DNA of 64,000 nucleotides, taken from Adineta vaga (taxonomy: Eukaryota > Rotifera). The translations under genes and the position numbers were made by a program. The notes beneath the pieces are model-generated. The model ran no database searches. It was not told the origin of the DNA and saw nothing but the letters and a program-made list of their open reading frames with translations. The stretch's first letter is position 1; every line of letters begins with the position of its first letter. The stretch lies in contig CP075496.1 of assembly GCA_021613535.1 (NCBI GenBank), positions 10,850,001-10,914,000 on the forward strand, read 5' to 3'. This document shows, piece after piece, positions 1 through 9,692 of the stretch.

Positions 1-7
1 TTTTTAG

Positions 8-1491
8 TGTTTTATCCATGTTATTTTGGAAAACCATATCATCATATACTGATGGTGAAATAAGGTGTCGAATGGTTCCTTATCTTATGTTAACATCAAC
101 CTATATTTCTGTTTATACGTAAGTTCAAAACTCTTCGAGTTCGAAAATATTTGAAATGAAAATACGAATATAATGATATTTTAGTCACTATATGAACAAA
201 GATAAAAAAAAGCTTCCCAATTAGTTTTAATGTATGCTTGAAAACTATCAACCAAATTCGTTCAACTAGAAATAAAATAATTCATAATAGAACTTCTTTT
301 GAGCTTCAGAAAATCCCGTATTACTTTAGTTTCACAATTTGTATTTCAATAGCTCGGCTTAAAAATTCAAGAGATTGAATCTTATCTTTTTGTTACGTTT
401 AATTATTCATAAAAACTAAAATCCAATTACATTTTAGTCTTGTTGTCATGGCAATTGATCGTTATCAAGCTATTGTACATCCCTTATCAATCTATACTTG
501 GACACAATTGGCAGGTCTATATCATATGATGATTGTTTGGTGCATAAGTCTTTTACTTGCATCACCACAATTATTTATTTTTCATATGGAATACAATTCA
601 CAAGATGAAAGAAAAGTCTGTCGAGCAAAATTTTTAGAACCAGGAAATACATGGGAACTAATTTATATCGTATGGACTATTCTTGTTCAATTTGGTTTAC
701 CTGTTTGTATTTTAATTTATTGTTATGGTTCAGTTCATGCTATTGTTAATCGAAGTTATTCAATGTATCGATTAACTGATAATTGTCGAACAATGAGTAT
801 CACAAATTTACCAACATTAACAATACCAAAAAATCATAGTAATCTATCTTCATCAACATTGACAATCGATCGAAATACAAAAATAACACGAAAAAATCAT
901 ATTCGTATTCAATATCCGTCCGTCGATTGTTCAAGTGTATCAAACAATGTTACATTTTATAATAAACCTCCGTCACTAATGTATCCTGTAGTCTTTCGTT
1001 TAAGACGTCCATCAACTGAAACACCAACACATCAAAGTTCAATGAGTTTAGATGGACAAAAACTGCAACAACGTTATGGCGCTAGTCATTTTCTATCGCG
1101 TGCACGTCTGAAAACAATTAAATTAACGTTTATTGTGGTTGTAGCCTATATACTTTGTTCTACACCATTCTATATTGGATTATTTATGAAGGTTTCTAAT
1201 CCAAAATTTCTCTCACAAAAAACCATGAATTGGTTAATGACTATTTTTACTCTTCTGTTCAATTTAAATAGTTGTTCAAATCCGATTATATGTTTAACAT
1301 TAAGTAGTGCTTTATTTCGGTAAGTTAATCGATAAAAGTTCTTCTCATTTAATTCAATGAATGATTTTAGACATAAACGTAATCATAAACAACCATTAGT
1401 GGTACCATCAAGAAAAAGTCATAGCAATCAAGAAAAACAAACTCATTATTCAAAAACAAAAATATTGAAAAAACGCTTCTTTTTATTTTAA
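8..1491 (+). CDS. Class A (rhodopsin-type) neuropeptide GPCR, 5' end outside window
   Basis: Partial gene, C-terminal part of a seven-transmembrane receptor. Exons read as 8-118 (left edge may start earlier), 438-1319 and 1371-1491, with phases that match. The protein shows TM3 ending in the DRY motif (MAIDRYQAIVHP), TM4, TM5, a long third intracellular loop rich in Ser/Thr/Asn, then an R-x-R-L-K-T-I-K-L-T-F segment leading into TM6, and TM7 with N-S-C-S-N-P in place of NPxxY. A basic tail follows. The 'ARLKTIKLT' junction and 'LNSCSNP' resemble vasopressin/CCAP/NPSR-like receptors, so a peptide ligand is likely; the exact subfamily is inference. The third loop of roughly 130 residues is long for this group. 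N-terminal TM1-2 lie upstream of the window. Confidence 0.85.
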
Positions 1492-2754
1492 ACTCTTCTC
1501 TGTGATATATTTTGTTCGTCTGTTTGTTTCTATTTATATTTTAAAAAAGAAAAACTTGTATATTTTCTCGAAAATGTTTTACTTATTTGTTAATGAGATC
1601 TGAAAATACTATTTTCCCTACCGAGTGGGTCATTATTTTTTTTTCAGGGTTAATTATGAAGCATCAGATGATCTTTAAGAACGTTTTCTGTATAAAATTG
1701 CTTTTAATAATAAACGTATAAATGTCGAAATTTGAGAAGTATGACGTAGATTATAAGGATTATGATTATGTCGAAACATTTTGAGATATATAATCAGATA
1801 ATTCATTTGACTTTTGAATGAGATTTTCCATTTCATAAAATGTACTAGCTACTTTTACATGAATGATTTTGTATCTATCTATGTCATTTATGCATGAATA
1901 ATGTGGAAAGTGAATATACTACAAATAGATGATGTTAAAGTTTATATTTGTACTGCGTTTAGTCTTCATTTTGAAAACTTTTATTTCGTGTCCTGCGTAG
2001 GATGTTGATATATATTAAGACTAATTAATTGAATAAATTTGTTTTTCCTTTTTTTGACATGAAAATTGGTATTAAATATATATCGATTCGTTGAACGGAA
2101 ATTATATCTAATTTTTATTAACGTTACTACAATAATTGTTTGCGATTGTGGGCGAAATTATTAGTTAACTTTAACATACTTGTCAAGTAATTCTTATGAT
2201 TTACTAATTTAAAGATGAAAAAATTCTTCAAACATTAAATTTAGATAATTTATTGAAGTGATTCATGTGTAATTCATTTACTTAATAATGAATAATGTAT
2301 ATGTTTGAGTATATCACTTATTCATAGAAGTTCAAGCTTTTCAATAATAATCTGTGACTGATTACTTGAACTTGATAATCAGTGTTGACTCATGGACCTT
2401 CACAGTTGTTTAGTCGATAATTATGATTCTGGTGACGTCATGTTTTACTCCAAGAACAAAGTGAACACCCTTTTTTATTCTATACGATTGTATCATGTCC
2501 TTATTTTACTAGAAAAAAAGAAATCATTGTGCATAAACATCAAAAGGTACTATTATTAGAATCGGTAACAAAAAAATAATGCGCAAAACATATCATCGCT
2601 ATAAATCGAAAGACGTCATTGTGACGCTAAACAAAAGAATTAAGCTTTTTCGTCAATGACAAACGGATTCGTATATAAACGATGTGCAAACGATAACTGA
2701 TTATAATACATATTAACATTTACATATTTATAATTTCATATACAAACGATCATA
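1492..2754. other. Intergenic, upstream region of first EF-hand/YG gene
   Basis: No credible coding frame. AT-rich sequence between the GPCR stop and the first EF-hand-like gene. It carries a perfect TGACGTCA palindrome at 2433-2440 and the promoter elements listed separately. Nothing else recognised. Confidence 0.6.
2611..2679 (+). promoter_or_regulatory. Promoter of EF-hand/YG gene A: CRE-like site, CGTCAATGA and TATA box
   Basis: AGACGTCA (7 of 8 to a CRE) at 2611-2618, CGTCAATGA at 2651-2659 and TATATAAA at 2672-2679. The TATA box starts 83 bases before the ATG, exactly as in the neighbouring paralogue. A perfect CRE palindrome lies further upstream at 2433. The shared order and spacing support a real core promoter; the factor that binds is not known from sequence. 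Confidence 0.6.
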
Positions 2755-3131
2755 ATGAGCAGTAAGTATTTTTCAAATCGTGTTTCATTTAGTAATCATA
2801 TTTTGTTTATTGAATAGATTTTATTAATAATCGTATTGAACGTACTCTTGGAATGGATTTGAATGGCGATGGTTATATTGGTGGACAAGGTAAAACTTAG
2901 ATAAATACATCGAAATTCCTATTTTTTAACTACTTGATGTTCTTAGGTTTCATGAGTCGTATTGAACGAGCAACTCATATTGATTTCAATGGTGATAACA
3001 TCATTGGTCGTCGACCTGATGTCTATTATGGCTATGGTGGCTATAGCGGTTATGGTGGCTATAGCGGTTATGGTGGTTATCCTAGCTATGGCTATAGTGG
3101 ATATAATTCTGGACCATACAGATATTATTAA
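2755..3131 (+). CDS. Small EF-hand-like, Tyr/Gly-rich protein, copy A
   Basis: Three exons, 2755-2761 (7 bases), 2818-2889 and 2947-3131, give 87 residues. The N-terminal half holds two half-EF-hand-like repeats: F-I-N-N-R-I-E-R...DLNGDGYIGG and F-M-S-R-I-E-R...DFNGDNIIGR. Each has Asp/Asn/Asp at loop positions 1, 3 and 5 but no Glu at position 12, so the loops look more like dockerin or degenerate EF loops than classic calmodulin ones. The C-terminal half is a low-complexity Tyr/Gly/Ser tract built from GYGGYS units, including two identical 18-base copies at 3039-3074. No signal peptide or membrane segment. Function unknown; calcium binding and self-assembly are inferences. Tandem paralogue of the gene at 3977. 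Confidence 0.8.
3039..3074 (+). repeat. Two perfect 18-base tandem units coding GYSGYG
   Basis: Two identical consecutive copies of an 18-base unit inside exon 3 of copy A, with decayed units on both sides. The neighbouring paralogue lacks this array, so it arose after the duplication or was lost there. Confidence 0.85.
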
Positions 3132-3976
3132 TCGTTATAATAAACATTTAACTTTTTTTTCTTTGGTGTAACTCATTTGTATAAAAAAAACTCAAAGTTT
3201 GATAAATAAAAGTTTCCGAGTTAATCTAATCTGTTCTAAAAATGTTTTCAGTAATTTCATCTGAAAGACTGGTTTATGAAAAGCCACTGATCAATCGCAC
3301 GAATATCGACGGCTACTATCGGTAGTAATACATGTTATCGTCATAAATTTTGATTGAATAAATGCAGTAAAACTACATGCAATTATCAAAACGTCGATGT
3401 TTCTTTCTATTTCAGAAAAAAAAATTTCCGATAAATATCACAATGGATACATTTGTCCTCAAAGTTGCTTTGATAGTAATATTTGACAAGATTTTGATGT
3501 CATCAACGACGTTTGTTTTCTCATGTTTATTCAGTTTCTATAATTTGTTATGCATTCATGCTTGAAGTTGAAATTTTTGTGACTAAAACGAACAATATAG
3601 AAAACATTGAAATATAGGCGATTGCTTATTACTTATTGCATCAAAACATACATTATAATATAATGAAATTACTATCATTAAATTGAATATTATTCAACAA
3701 GCTACGAAAGAATGACTACGTAAATCGTAATGACTATGTTGAAAAACATGATCTAATTAGATGAATAACAAATATGCATGAAATATGACTTTGTTATTAG
3801 TTATGACGACGAGAATGAAAAAATCAATCAAGCATACATTGACGTCAGAGATTCGATATCTGTACGTCAATGATGGAAGCACACCTGGACTACTATATAA
3901 ATGAGGTAGAAAAGTAAGACATATATAACAAAATATTACAATTGTATTCTCTGAACTGTACAAATAAAAAACAAAT
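3132..3976. other. Intergenic between the EF-hand/YG paralogues
   Basis: AT-rich, with short spurious frames only. It holds the 3' end of copy A and the promoter of copy B. No third copy or relic of one was seen. Confidence 0.6.
3840..3901 (+). promoter_or_regulatory. Promoter of EF-hand/YG gene B: perfect CRE palindrome, CGTCAATGA and TATA box
   Basis: TGACGTCA at 3840-3847, CGTCAATGA at 3865-3873 and TATATAAA at 3894-3901. The TATA box begins 83 bases before the ATG, the same distance as in copy A. Element order is the same in both genes; spacing between the upstream elements differs. Confidence 0.6.
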
Positions 3977-4337
3977 ATGAGCGGTTAGTATTTTTTTTCT
4001 TCATTTTTTATTTGATCTAATCGTATTTTATTCCTGATGAATAGGTTTTATTAATAATCGTTTTGAAAGTCGTCTTGGAATGGATTTGAATGGTGATGGT
4101 TATATTGGTGGACAAGGTAAAACTTAAACACATGCATGTAAACCCCGAACTTCTAACTATTTGATTATCTTAGGTTTCATGAATCGTATTGAAAGAGCAA
4201 CTCATATTGATTTCAATCGTGATAACATCATTGGTCGTCAACCTGATGTCTATTACGGTTATGGACCATCTTATGGATATACTGGTTATACTGGCTATGG
4301 CACCCAAGGTTATCCAACTGGTACATATCGATACTAG
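3977..4337 (+). CDS. Small EF-hand-like, Tyr/Gly-rich protein, copy B
   Basis: Exons 3977-3983, 4045-4116 and 4174-4337 give 80 residues. The structure is identical to copy A: a 7-base first exon coding Met-Ser plus one base, a 72-base second exon with the DLNGDGYIGG loop, and a third exon with the DFNRDNIIGR loop. In the second loop Gly is replaced by Arg at position 4. The tail is Tyr/Gly/Thr-rich (YGYTGYTGYG) and shorter than in copy A. Exon 2 differs from copy A at only a few bases, whereas the tail has diverged strongly. Function unknown. Confidence 0.8.
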
Positions 4338-4670
4338 TTATCATAAACACGACCATTTCCTCTTTTCATTTTGACCTTAGTGATCGATATGCATATTGAT
4401 AAATAAAAAAATTGAAACTAATTGATTAAATATCAAAAGAATTACAATTTTTTTAATGAATTGAAAATATCCATATGAATATGTTCTATAAATTTTATTT
4501 CAAACATATACATTTAAAAGTTGGCAAAAGAAAAACAGAATTCATTTGTCTATCACTTGCAATTCACATATAAATATAAATAACCAAACAGAATCATTAA
4601 CATTTCTATAAATTAACAATAAACAGAAAAGAAAATAGGTATATTCATCCACCTAAAAAGAAAAGACAAT
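4338..4670. other. Convergent intergenic spacer
   Basis: A 3'-to-3' spacer between copy B and the LysM gene. AT-rich with A/T runs that could serve as poly(A) signals for both strands. No gene seen. Confidence 0.5.
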
Positions 4671-5590
4671 TTATCCTGGAAAATGTTCGAACAGAGTAGG
4701 TGGTGATTTTAAATAAATATATACGTATATAATAGGAACGAATAATGCAATAAGTATGATAGCACCAATAATATGCCAAAATTTACAACCACAATCAGCC
4801 CCATCACAAGTAAAATCACTTTTGGTTTTCGTTGTTGATCGTATGATCATTGTGTTAGTTGATTGATTAGAAATTATTGTAGTTGAAGGAGTTTCAATTA
4901 ATTGTTCAACTTTGGCACGCATTGATGCTAGATCATGATCCATTGCATTTAAAAAAGCATGATGATTCTGTTGAGATAAATGTGTTATATGTGGTGAAGA
5001 TGTATTCGTTGTTGACTGTTCATGTAAATCAACAATTGTTGGAGATGATAAGGATGATTCGTGAAGTAAACCAAAACGACGTACGGGCACTCGACAATAT
5101 TTCAAAGCATAGAAATCTTGATCATTCTGTAAATTATTCAAACGTTTTAGTTGTGAAACCTGAAAAAAAAGATAAAACTTTTGATTCATTTTTCAAATTT
5201 AAAACTAAAACAAAAACTTACAGGTACACGATAACGAATAGCAAATGCTTGAAGAGTTTCATTAGCTCGAATAGGTTTTTCAATGATGACAATTGAACCA
5301 CCACCATGTGCCACTGGCGTAGATTCTTGCTCTTGTTTACTATGACGTGAACGTACAATATGTTGCGTTTGAAGTTTCATGTTATCAACATTATCATCAT
5401 CAGAATCAAATGATCCTAATTCAATACTATGATTATCGTTTTCAGAAGGAGATAAAAGTGGTTCTGATAATAGATTATTATTTTGAGTAAATTTATCATT
5501 TCTAGAATGATTTTGTCGAACTCTCTTATTCTTTTTTGATGAAGAATTCGTTTTTAAAGAAGAGAATAGAGATTCTTTTAATATATCCAT
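4671..5590 (-). CDS. LysM and C-terminal transmembrane protein (LYSMD3/4-like)
   Basis: Two exons, 5590-5222 and 5159-4671, 285 residues. Residues about 95-140 form a LysM domain split by the intron: R-A-N-E-T-L-Q-A-F-A-I-R-Y-R-V-P then V-S-Q-L-K-R-L-N-N-L-Q-N-D-Q-D-F-Y-A-L. This matches animal LYSMD3/LYSMD4, including the D-Q-D-F-Y-A-L signature. A cysteine cluster (CDGADCGC) precedes one hydrophobic segment near the C-terminus, as in the family's single-pass membrane members of the Golgi or surface. The N-terminus is acidic and Ser-rich. The start at MDILKESLF is preferred; an upstream in-frame Met at 5746 would add 52 residues with no family resemblance. Function beyond glycan/peptidoglycan-type binding is unknown. 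Confidence 0.85.
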
Positions 5591-6554
5591 TGTATAAAAG
5601 AAAACTAATAGAGATTGATAATACGAACTATTTAAAGAGAATATTGAATGATATACATAGTTCGAATTTGTAGAATTAATCAATAGAATAATATCACTTG
5701 AACAACATTGTGATATTAAATAAAAATATGCAATGCAACACGTCACGTCATTTTATTTTTTTTTTCAAGTCATAAATAATATGAAACGAATGAAGATTGG
5801 TCTAATGTGTGACTATATGTACATACACAGTAAGAAAGTAAAATAAGTGAAAGAGGGCGTTAGATGACTCTTTACATTGAAGAGAACTGATCATTGTCGA
5901 TAAAAATTGGAAGTAAAATGTAATAGATTCAACATAAAAAAACTTCTTGCCATATATTTATAATGAATTATCAGCCTGATTAGATTGAATATACAGCTAG
6001 TTCTCAGATTGTTCGATCCAAATGTAATCTTCTCATTTTGTCTTGATGAGATATAGAGACTGCTCTAGTCATCTGATAATACATCATGCCAGTTGTTGGG
6101 GTTCTTTTGATTACTAATATTGCAAACTGTCGTACATTCATTCAAATCATAGCACGACAGTCTCTTGCTTACCATACGATCAATTAACTTATTTAGAACT
6201 ATTTGTATTTCTGAGAAACGATGTAAGATGAATTGCAATTTTAAAAATTGTGCATGGGAAAAGCTTCCCGTTAAAGTAAATCCTATATTGACACTAAGAA
6301 AACAATTCAAGTATGATGTGAAAAAGTTTTCTCTATACTCTTAAATTCATATAAGTTGTTTTCGTATTCCATTGATTTGCGACATCTATTTCTATTGATC
6401 TAAGAGGCAAACAAAAGCAAGCTTTTCTCCTCCTTCTACATATATTTCATTCGGTAATTAATGGAACAACGAATCTATTTTCTTGTTTATTTCTCGAAAA
6501 TTGGAATAACATCATAATGGTCAGAAATTCTTGCCCGTGTCGGTATCTGTTACA
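5591..6554. other. Intergenic, divergent promoters
   Basis: The region between the LysM start (minus) and the armadillo gene start (plus). A minus-strand open frame at 6065-6310 begins with TTG and has no recognisable motif, so it was not called. Presumably it carries the two divergent promoters. Confidence 0.5.
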
Positions 6555-8445
6555 ATGTCTCATCGACAAAAAATCTATGTTGGCTTGGTCGTCTCAGCCG
6601 GAGTTTGCACCGGTATAGGTTTGTTTCTTTATCTACGTCATCGTCGACAAATCGCATGTAAATCAATTGTATTTCATCTTTTCAACAATCTATTCACTCT
6701 TTTTCCTGTAGTATCAAAAGCTCCAGATGCTTCAAATCGATCTCTAACACCAGCATCGATTTTATCTTCATTGAAATCACCTCGTGGTCGCACTTACAAT
6801 GAAATTACCTCAGTCGAAACCGATAAGACTGAAACAGATACAGTACGATTTCAAAGTGGTGGTAAGACAATTTCAAATCTTTATTTTACTTAAAACGAAT
6901 CATCGATAATATTTGAAGGTGCTAATATAGAAGTCAATATTCCTGGCGGTGGTGTACCATTAACACCTGATCAAGCAATTATTTTAACACAGTTTCTTGA
7001 TGAAAGTGACATTGATATTGAGCGATTAAATCGTATTCTAACAAATATTGCAAATGCCGCAACATTTTCAGAAAGTGAGTTATTTTTCATATATTCGGAA
7101 TTTTTTGTTTCAAAAACTTCACGTTACAAAAACGGTCCACGAGACTTTTCATGCTATTTTAGCAATGATCTTTCTATGTGTTTAGGAGTTTCATTGGCGA
7201 CTTAATCCCAATCTAGATTTGATCTTTGATTTGTATTCGTAGATCAAGTCAATCTAACCAATGCTGGTTGTATCGAACGTCTTCGAGAACTACTTTCAAC
7301 AACAGAGAATGAAACTAGTATATGTAAGATTCTCTTAGCTTTAAATAATCTTGCTCTCAATGATTACACTATTACTCATTTTTCGGTAAGATAAACTACT
7401 AGTCAATTCCGTTTGCACGGTATTTTCTTCTAGGGTATAATTTCAAGTATCATCAGTCTCTGTCGTGCAGCTCAGTCCAAATCACTTGTACGCCTTTATG
7501 GATTGAATTTATTAGTCAATATGTCTGTACTTGAATATCTTCATGATGAATATACGAAAAATATTCTCGACCTTGGGACATTAATCGAATCAACTTTTGA
7601 TAATAAGGAAGAAAGTTTATCTGCTGGAAAGATTCTTGTTAATTTATCAACGAATAAATCTAATCTTGAAACTTTATTAAAGCTGAATGTAAGTAAATAA
7701 AAAGTTTCATTTTTGAAAGTATAAAAAAAAAGGTGATGTCCTTCTAGGGTATTGACTTGCGAACAATTGTGAATATGTGTACACCAAAGAAGAAATCAAA
7801 TGATCATGATGAACTAACAAAATTAGAGGATATTCTCCTTCGTTATTTAACTTTCTATTGTAATTTAGCGGAAATAATTGTTAATGAACTTAAATTAGGA
7901 AGTGCAAATACGAATATCTTTTTACATGATCCAATTCCATATGGAGAAAATGCAGTTTATTTCGAATTATTTGATAATGTTAGTCTTTGATAGTTAATAT
8001 AAAATACGAAATTTATCTAATTTGATTATTTTAGGTCAAGCAAATGTCTACGAAATCTATTCTTCGTCCTCAATATTCTTCACCGACTATCAATAATCAA
8101 ATAAAACGTTTTCGTCAATCATTGGATACTATTCGACAAATTCAATTTGAATCATCTGTTTCATCTGTTCAAGATGAATTCAATGAAAGCGATCATTCAC
8201 ATACACCCACAATTTCTGATGCATCGACACCAAAAAAAATGACATTACCACTTGAAAATGAAGATTTAGCAGAGAAATCTTTCAATCATTTTGAAAAAGA
8301 AATCAATGATGAATTCGCAGATGATGATACAATTCTTGCTGGTGAAACGACTCCATCAGATCAATCATTAGCTAGTTTTCGTTCGGCTTATTCATCCAAT
8401 GAAAATAATACATTCACCAGTCCGGAAAAATTCAATTCAACATAA
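6555..8445 (+). CDS. ARMC10: ARMC10/ARMCX-like armadillo-repeat protein with N-terminal membrane anchor
   Basis: Seven exons: 6555-6657, 6712-6861, 6919-7074, 7243-7385, 7434-7688, 7748-7978 and 8035-8445. The start is the ATG at 6555 (MSHRQKIYVGLV); an upstream in-frame TTG at 6531 was rejected. Residues about 6-25 form a hydrophobic anchor followed by basic RHRRQ, the type that directs ARMC10 and ARMCX proteins to the mitochondrial outer membrane. A Ser/Thr linker follows, then armadillo helices matching the ARMC10 order: 'LTPDQAIILTQFLDES', 'ERLNRILTNIANAATFSENQ', 'KILLALNNLALN', 'LYGLNLLVNMSV', 'AGKILVNLSTN' and 'EDILLRYLTFYCNLAEI'. The acidic Ser/Thr-rich C-terminal tail of about 130 residues goes beyond the usual family length. 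A role in mitochondrial trafficking is inferred from the family. The stop lies 159 bases before the eL18 ATG. Confidence 0.8.
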
Positions 8446-8604
8446 AATCTCATTCAATCTTGTCTTTCTTCGTCCTATCTACATTCATAGATTGTCCTAT
8501 TAAACATGAAATCTTTCATTTTTGATAATAGTTTTGGAAAATTATTTTTGTTTGCCTTGTAGATAATATTTGTTTCGTAACACTCAATCTATTCGATCAA
8601 TAAC

Positions 8605-9303
8605 ATGGGTGTCGATCTTGATCATCGTTTCGATCGTAAAGCCGTACGACGAGCACCACGTTCACACAATTTATATTTGCTCTTACTTGTTAAACTGTAC
8701 CGTTTTTTGGCACGTCGTACAAGCTCAAAATTCAATAAAATTATCTTGAAACGTTTATTCATGTCGAATACAAATCGACCACCACTTTCATTGTCACGTC
8801 TTGTTCGTCATATGAAAAAGAAAGGTTTGATTGGTTTTTTTTCCGAAAGAATTCAAAGTCTTTCTATTTTAAATTCATTTGATATGTGTAGGTCGTGAAA
8901 GTAAAACAGCTGTTGTCGTTGGTTCAATCACTGATGATACACGACTTTATGAAGTTCCTAAACTTACTGTTTGTGCATTACATTTGACCGAACGTGTTCG
9001 TGCAAGAATTCTTGCTGCTGGTGGTGAAATCTTAACATTCGATCAATTAGCACTTCGTTCACCAAAGGGTAAAGGTACCGTTTTATTACAAGGTCCACGA
9101 AAAGCCCGTAAAGCTTATCGATTCTTCGGTATGTTTCTTTTTCAAATATTTCCTAGTCTATTTTTCTAAAACAATTCTTTTTCTATCATTTAGGACGACC
9201 ACCTGGTGCTCGTCATAGTACAACCAAACCAAAAGTTCGATCAAAAGGTCGTAAATTCGAAAAAGCTCGTGGTCGACGTGCTAGTCGTGCATACAAGAAT
9301 TAA
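8605..9303 (+). CDS. RPL18: Large ribosomal subunit protein eL18
   Basis: Three exons, 8605-8824, 8892-9128 and 9194-9303. The protein starts [20 protein letters not shown] and carries the eL18 signatures [74 protein letters not shown] and the C-terminal [21 protein letters not shown]. Length of about 188 residues equals the animal family. It is a core structural protein of the 60S subunit. It sits head-to-tail behind the ARMC10-like gene with a 159-base gap. One of the most certain calls here. Confidence 0.98.
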
Positions 9304-9692
9304 ACAATTGACAATTGGTATTATTATTAAATTTACCATTTATTTTATCCATCAATACTTTTGTTTTTTTCTTGTATAAAACAACATAAGAGCAAGATAA
9401 GAAAGAATAATAAAAGAAAAACAAAACGTGGTTTACACATATCGAGATTTTGTTCATTTCATACGTTCAGATGAATGCGTTTAAAGCTACTTTCATGAAT
9501 GAAAACAATATATTGACTGAAAATCGATCTTTTTAAGATGAAAGAAAGAATAGATATGTTTGTTTCTTAGTAATTATAATTAAACATGCTTATCTTGCTT
9601 TATTAGTAAAATACATACACACGAATATATATATAAAAGCAGAAAAAATATAGTACATTGAAACAGGTAAAAACGGTTCAAGGTCACTGAAT
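9304..9692. other. Convergent intergenic spacer
   Basis: Spacer between the 3' ends of eL18 (plus) and DCAF6 (minus). AT-rich, with AATAAA-like signals near 9410. No gene seen. Confidence 0.5.

Noticed and set aside
5591-5746. Upstream in-frame start for the LysM gene
   Set aside because: It adds residues without resemblance to the family and crosses the likely promoter; the ATG at 5590 fits better.
6065-6310. 81-residue minus-strand frame
   Set aside because: Starts at TTG, has no motif, no convincing splice partner and lies in a divergent promoter region.
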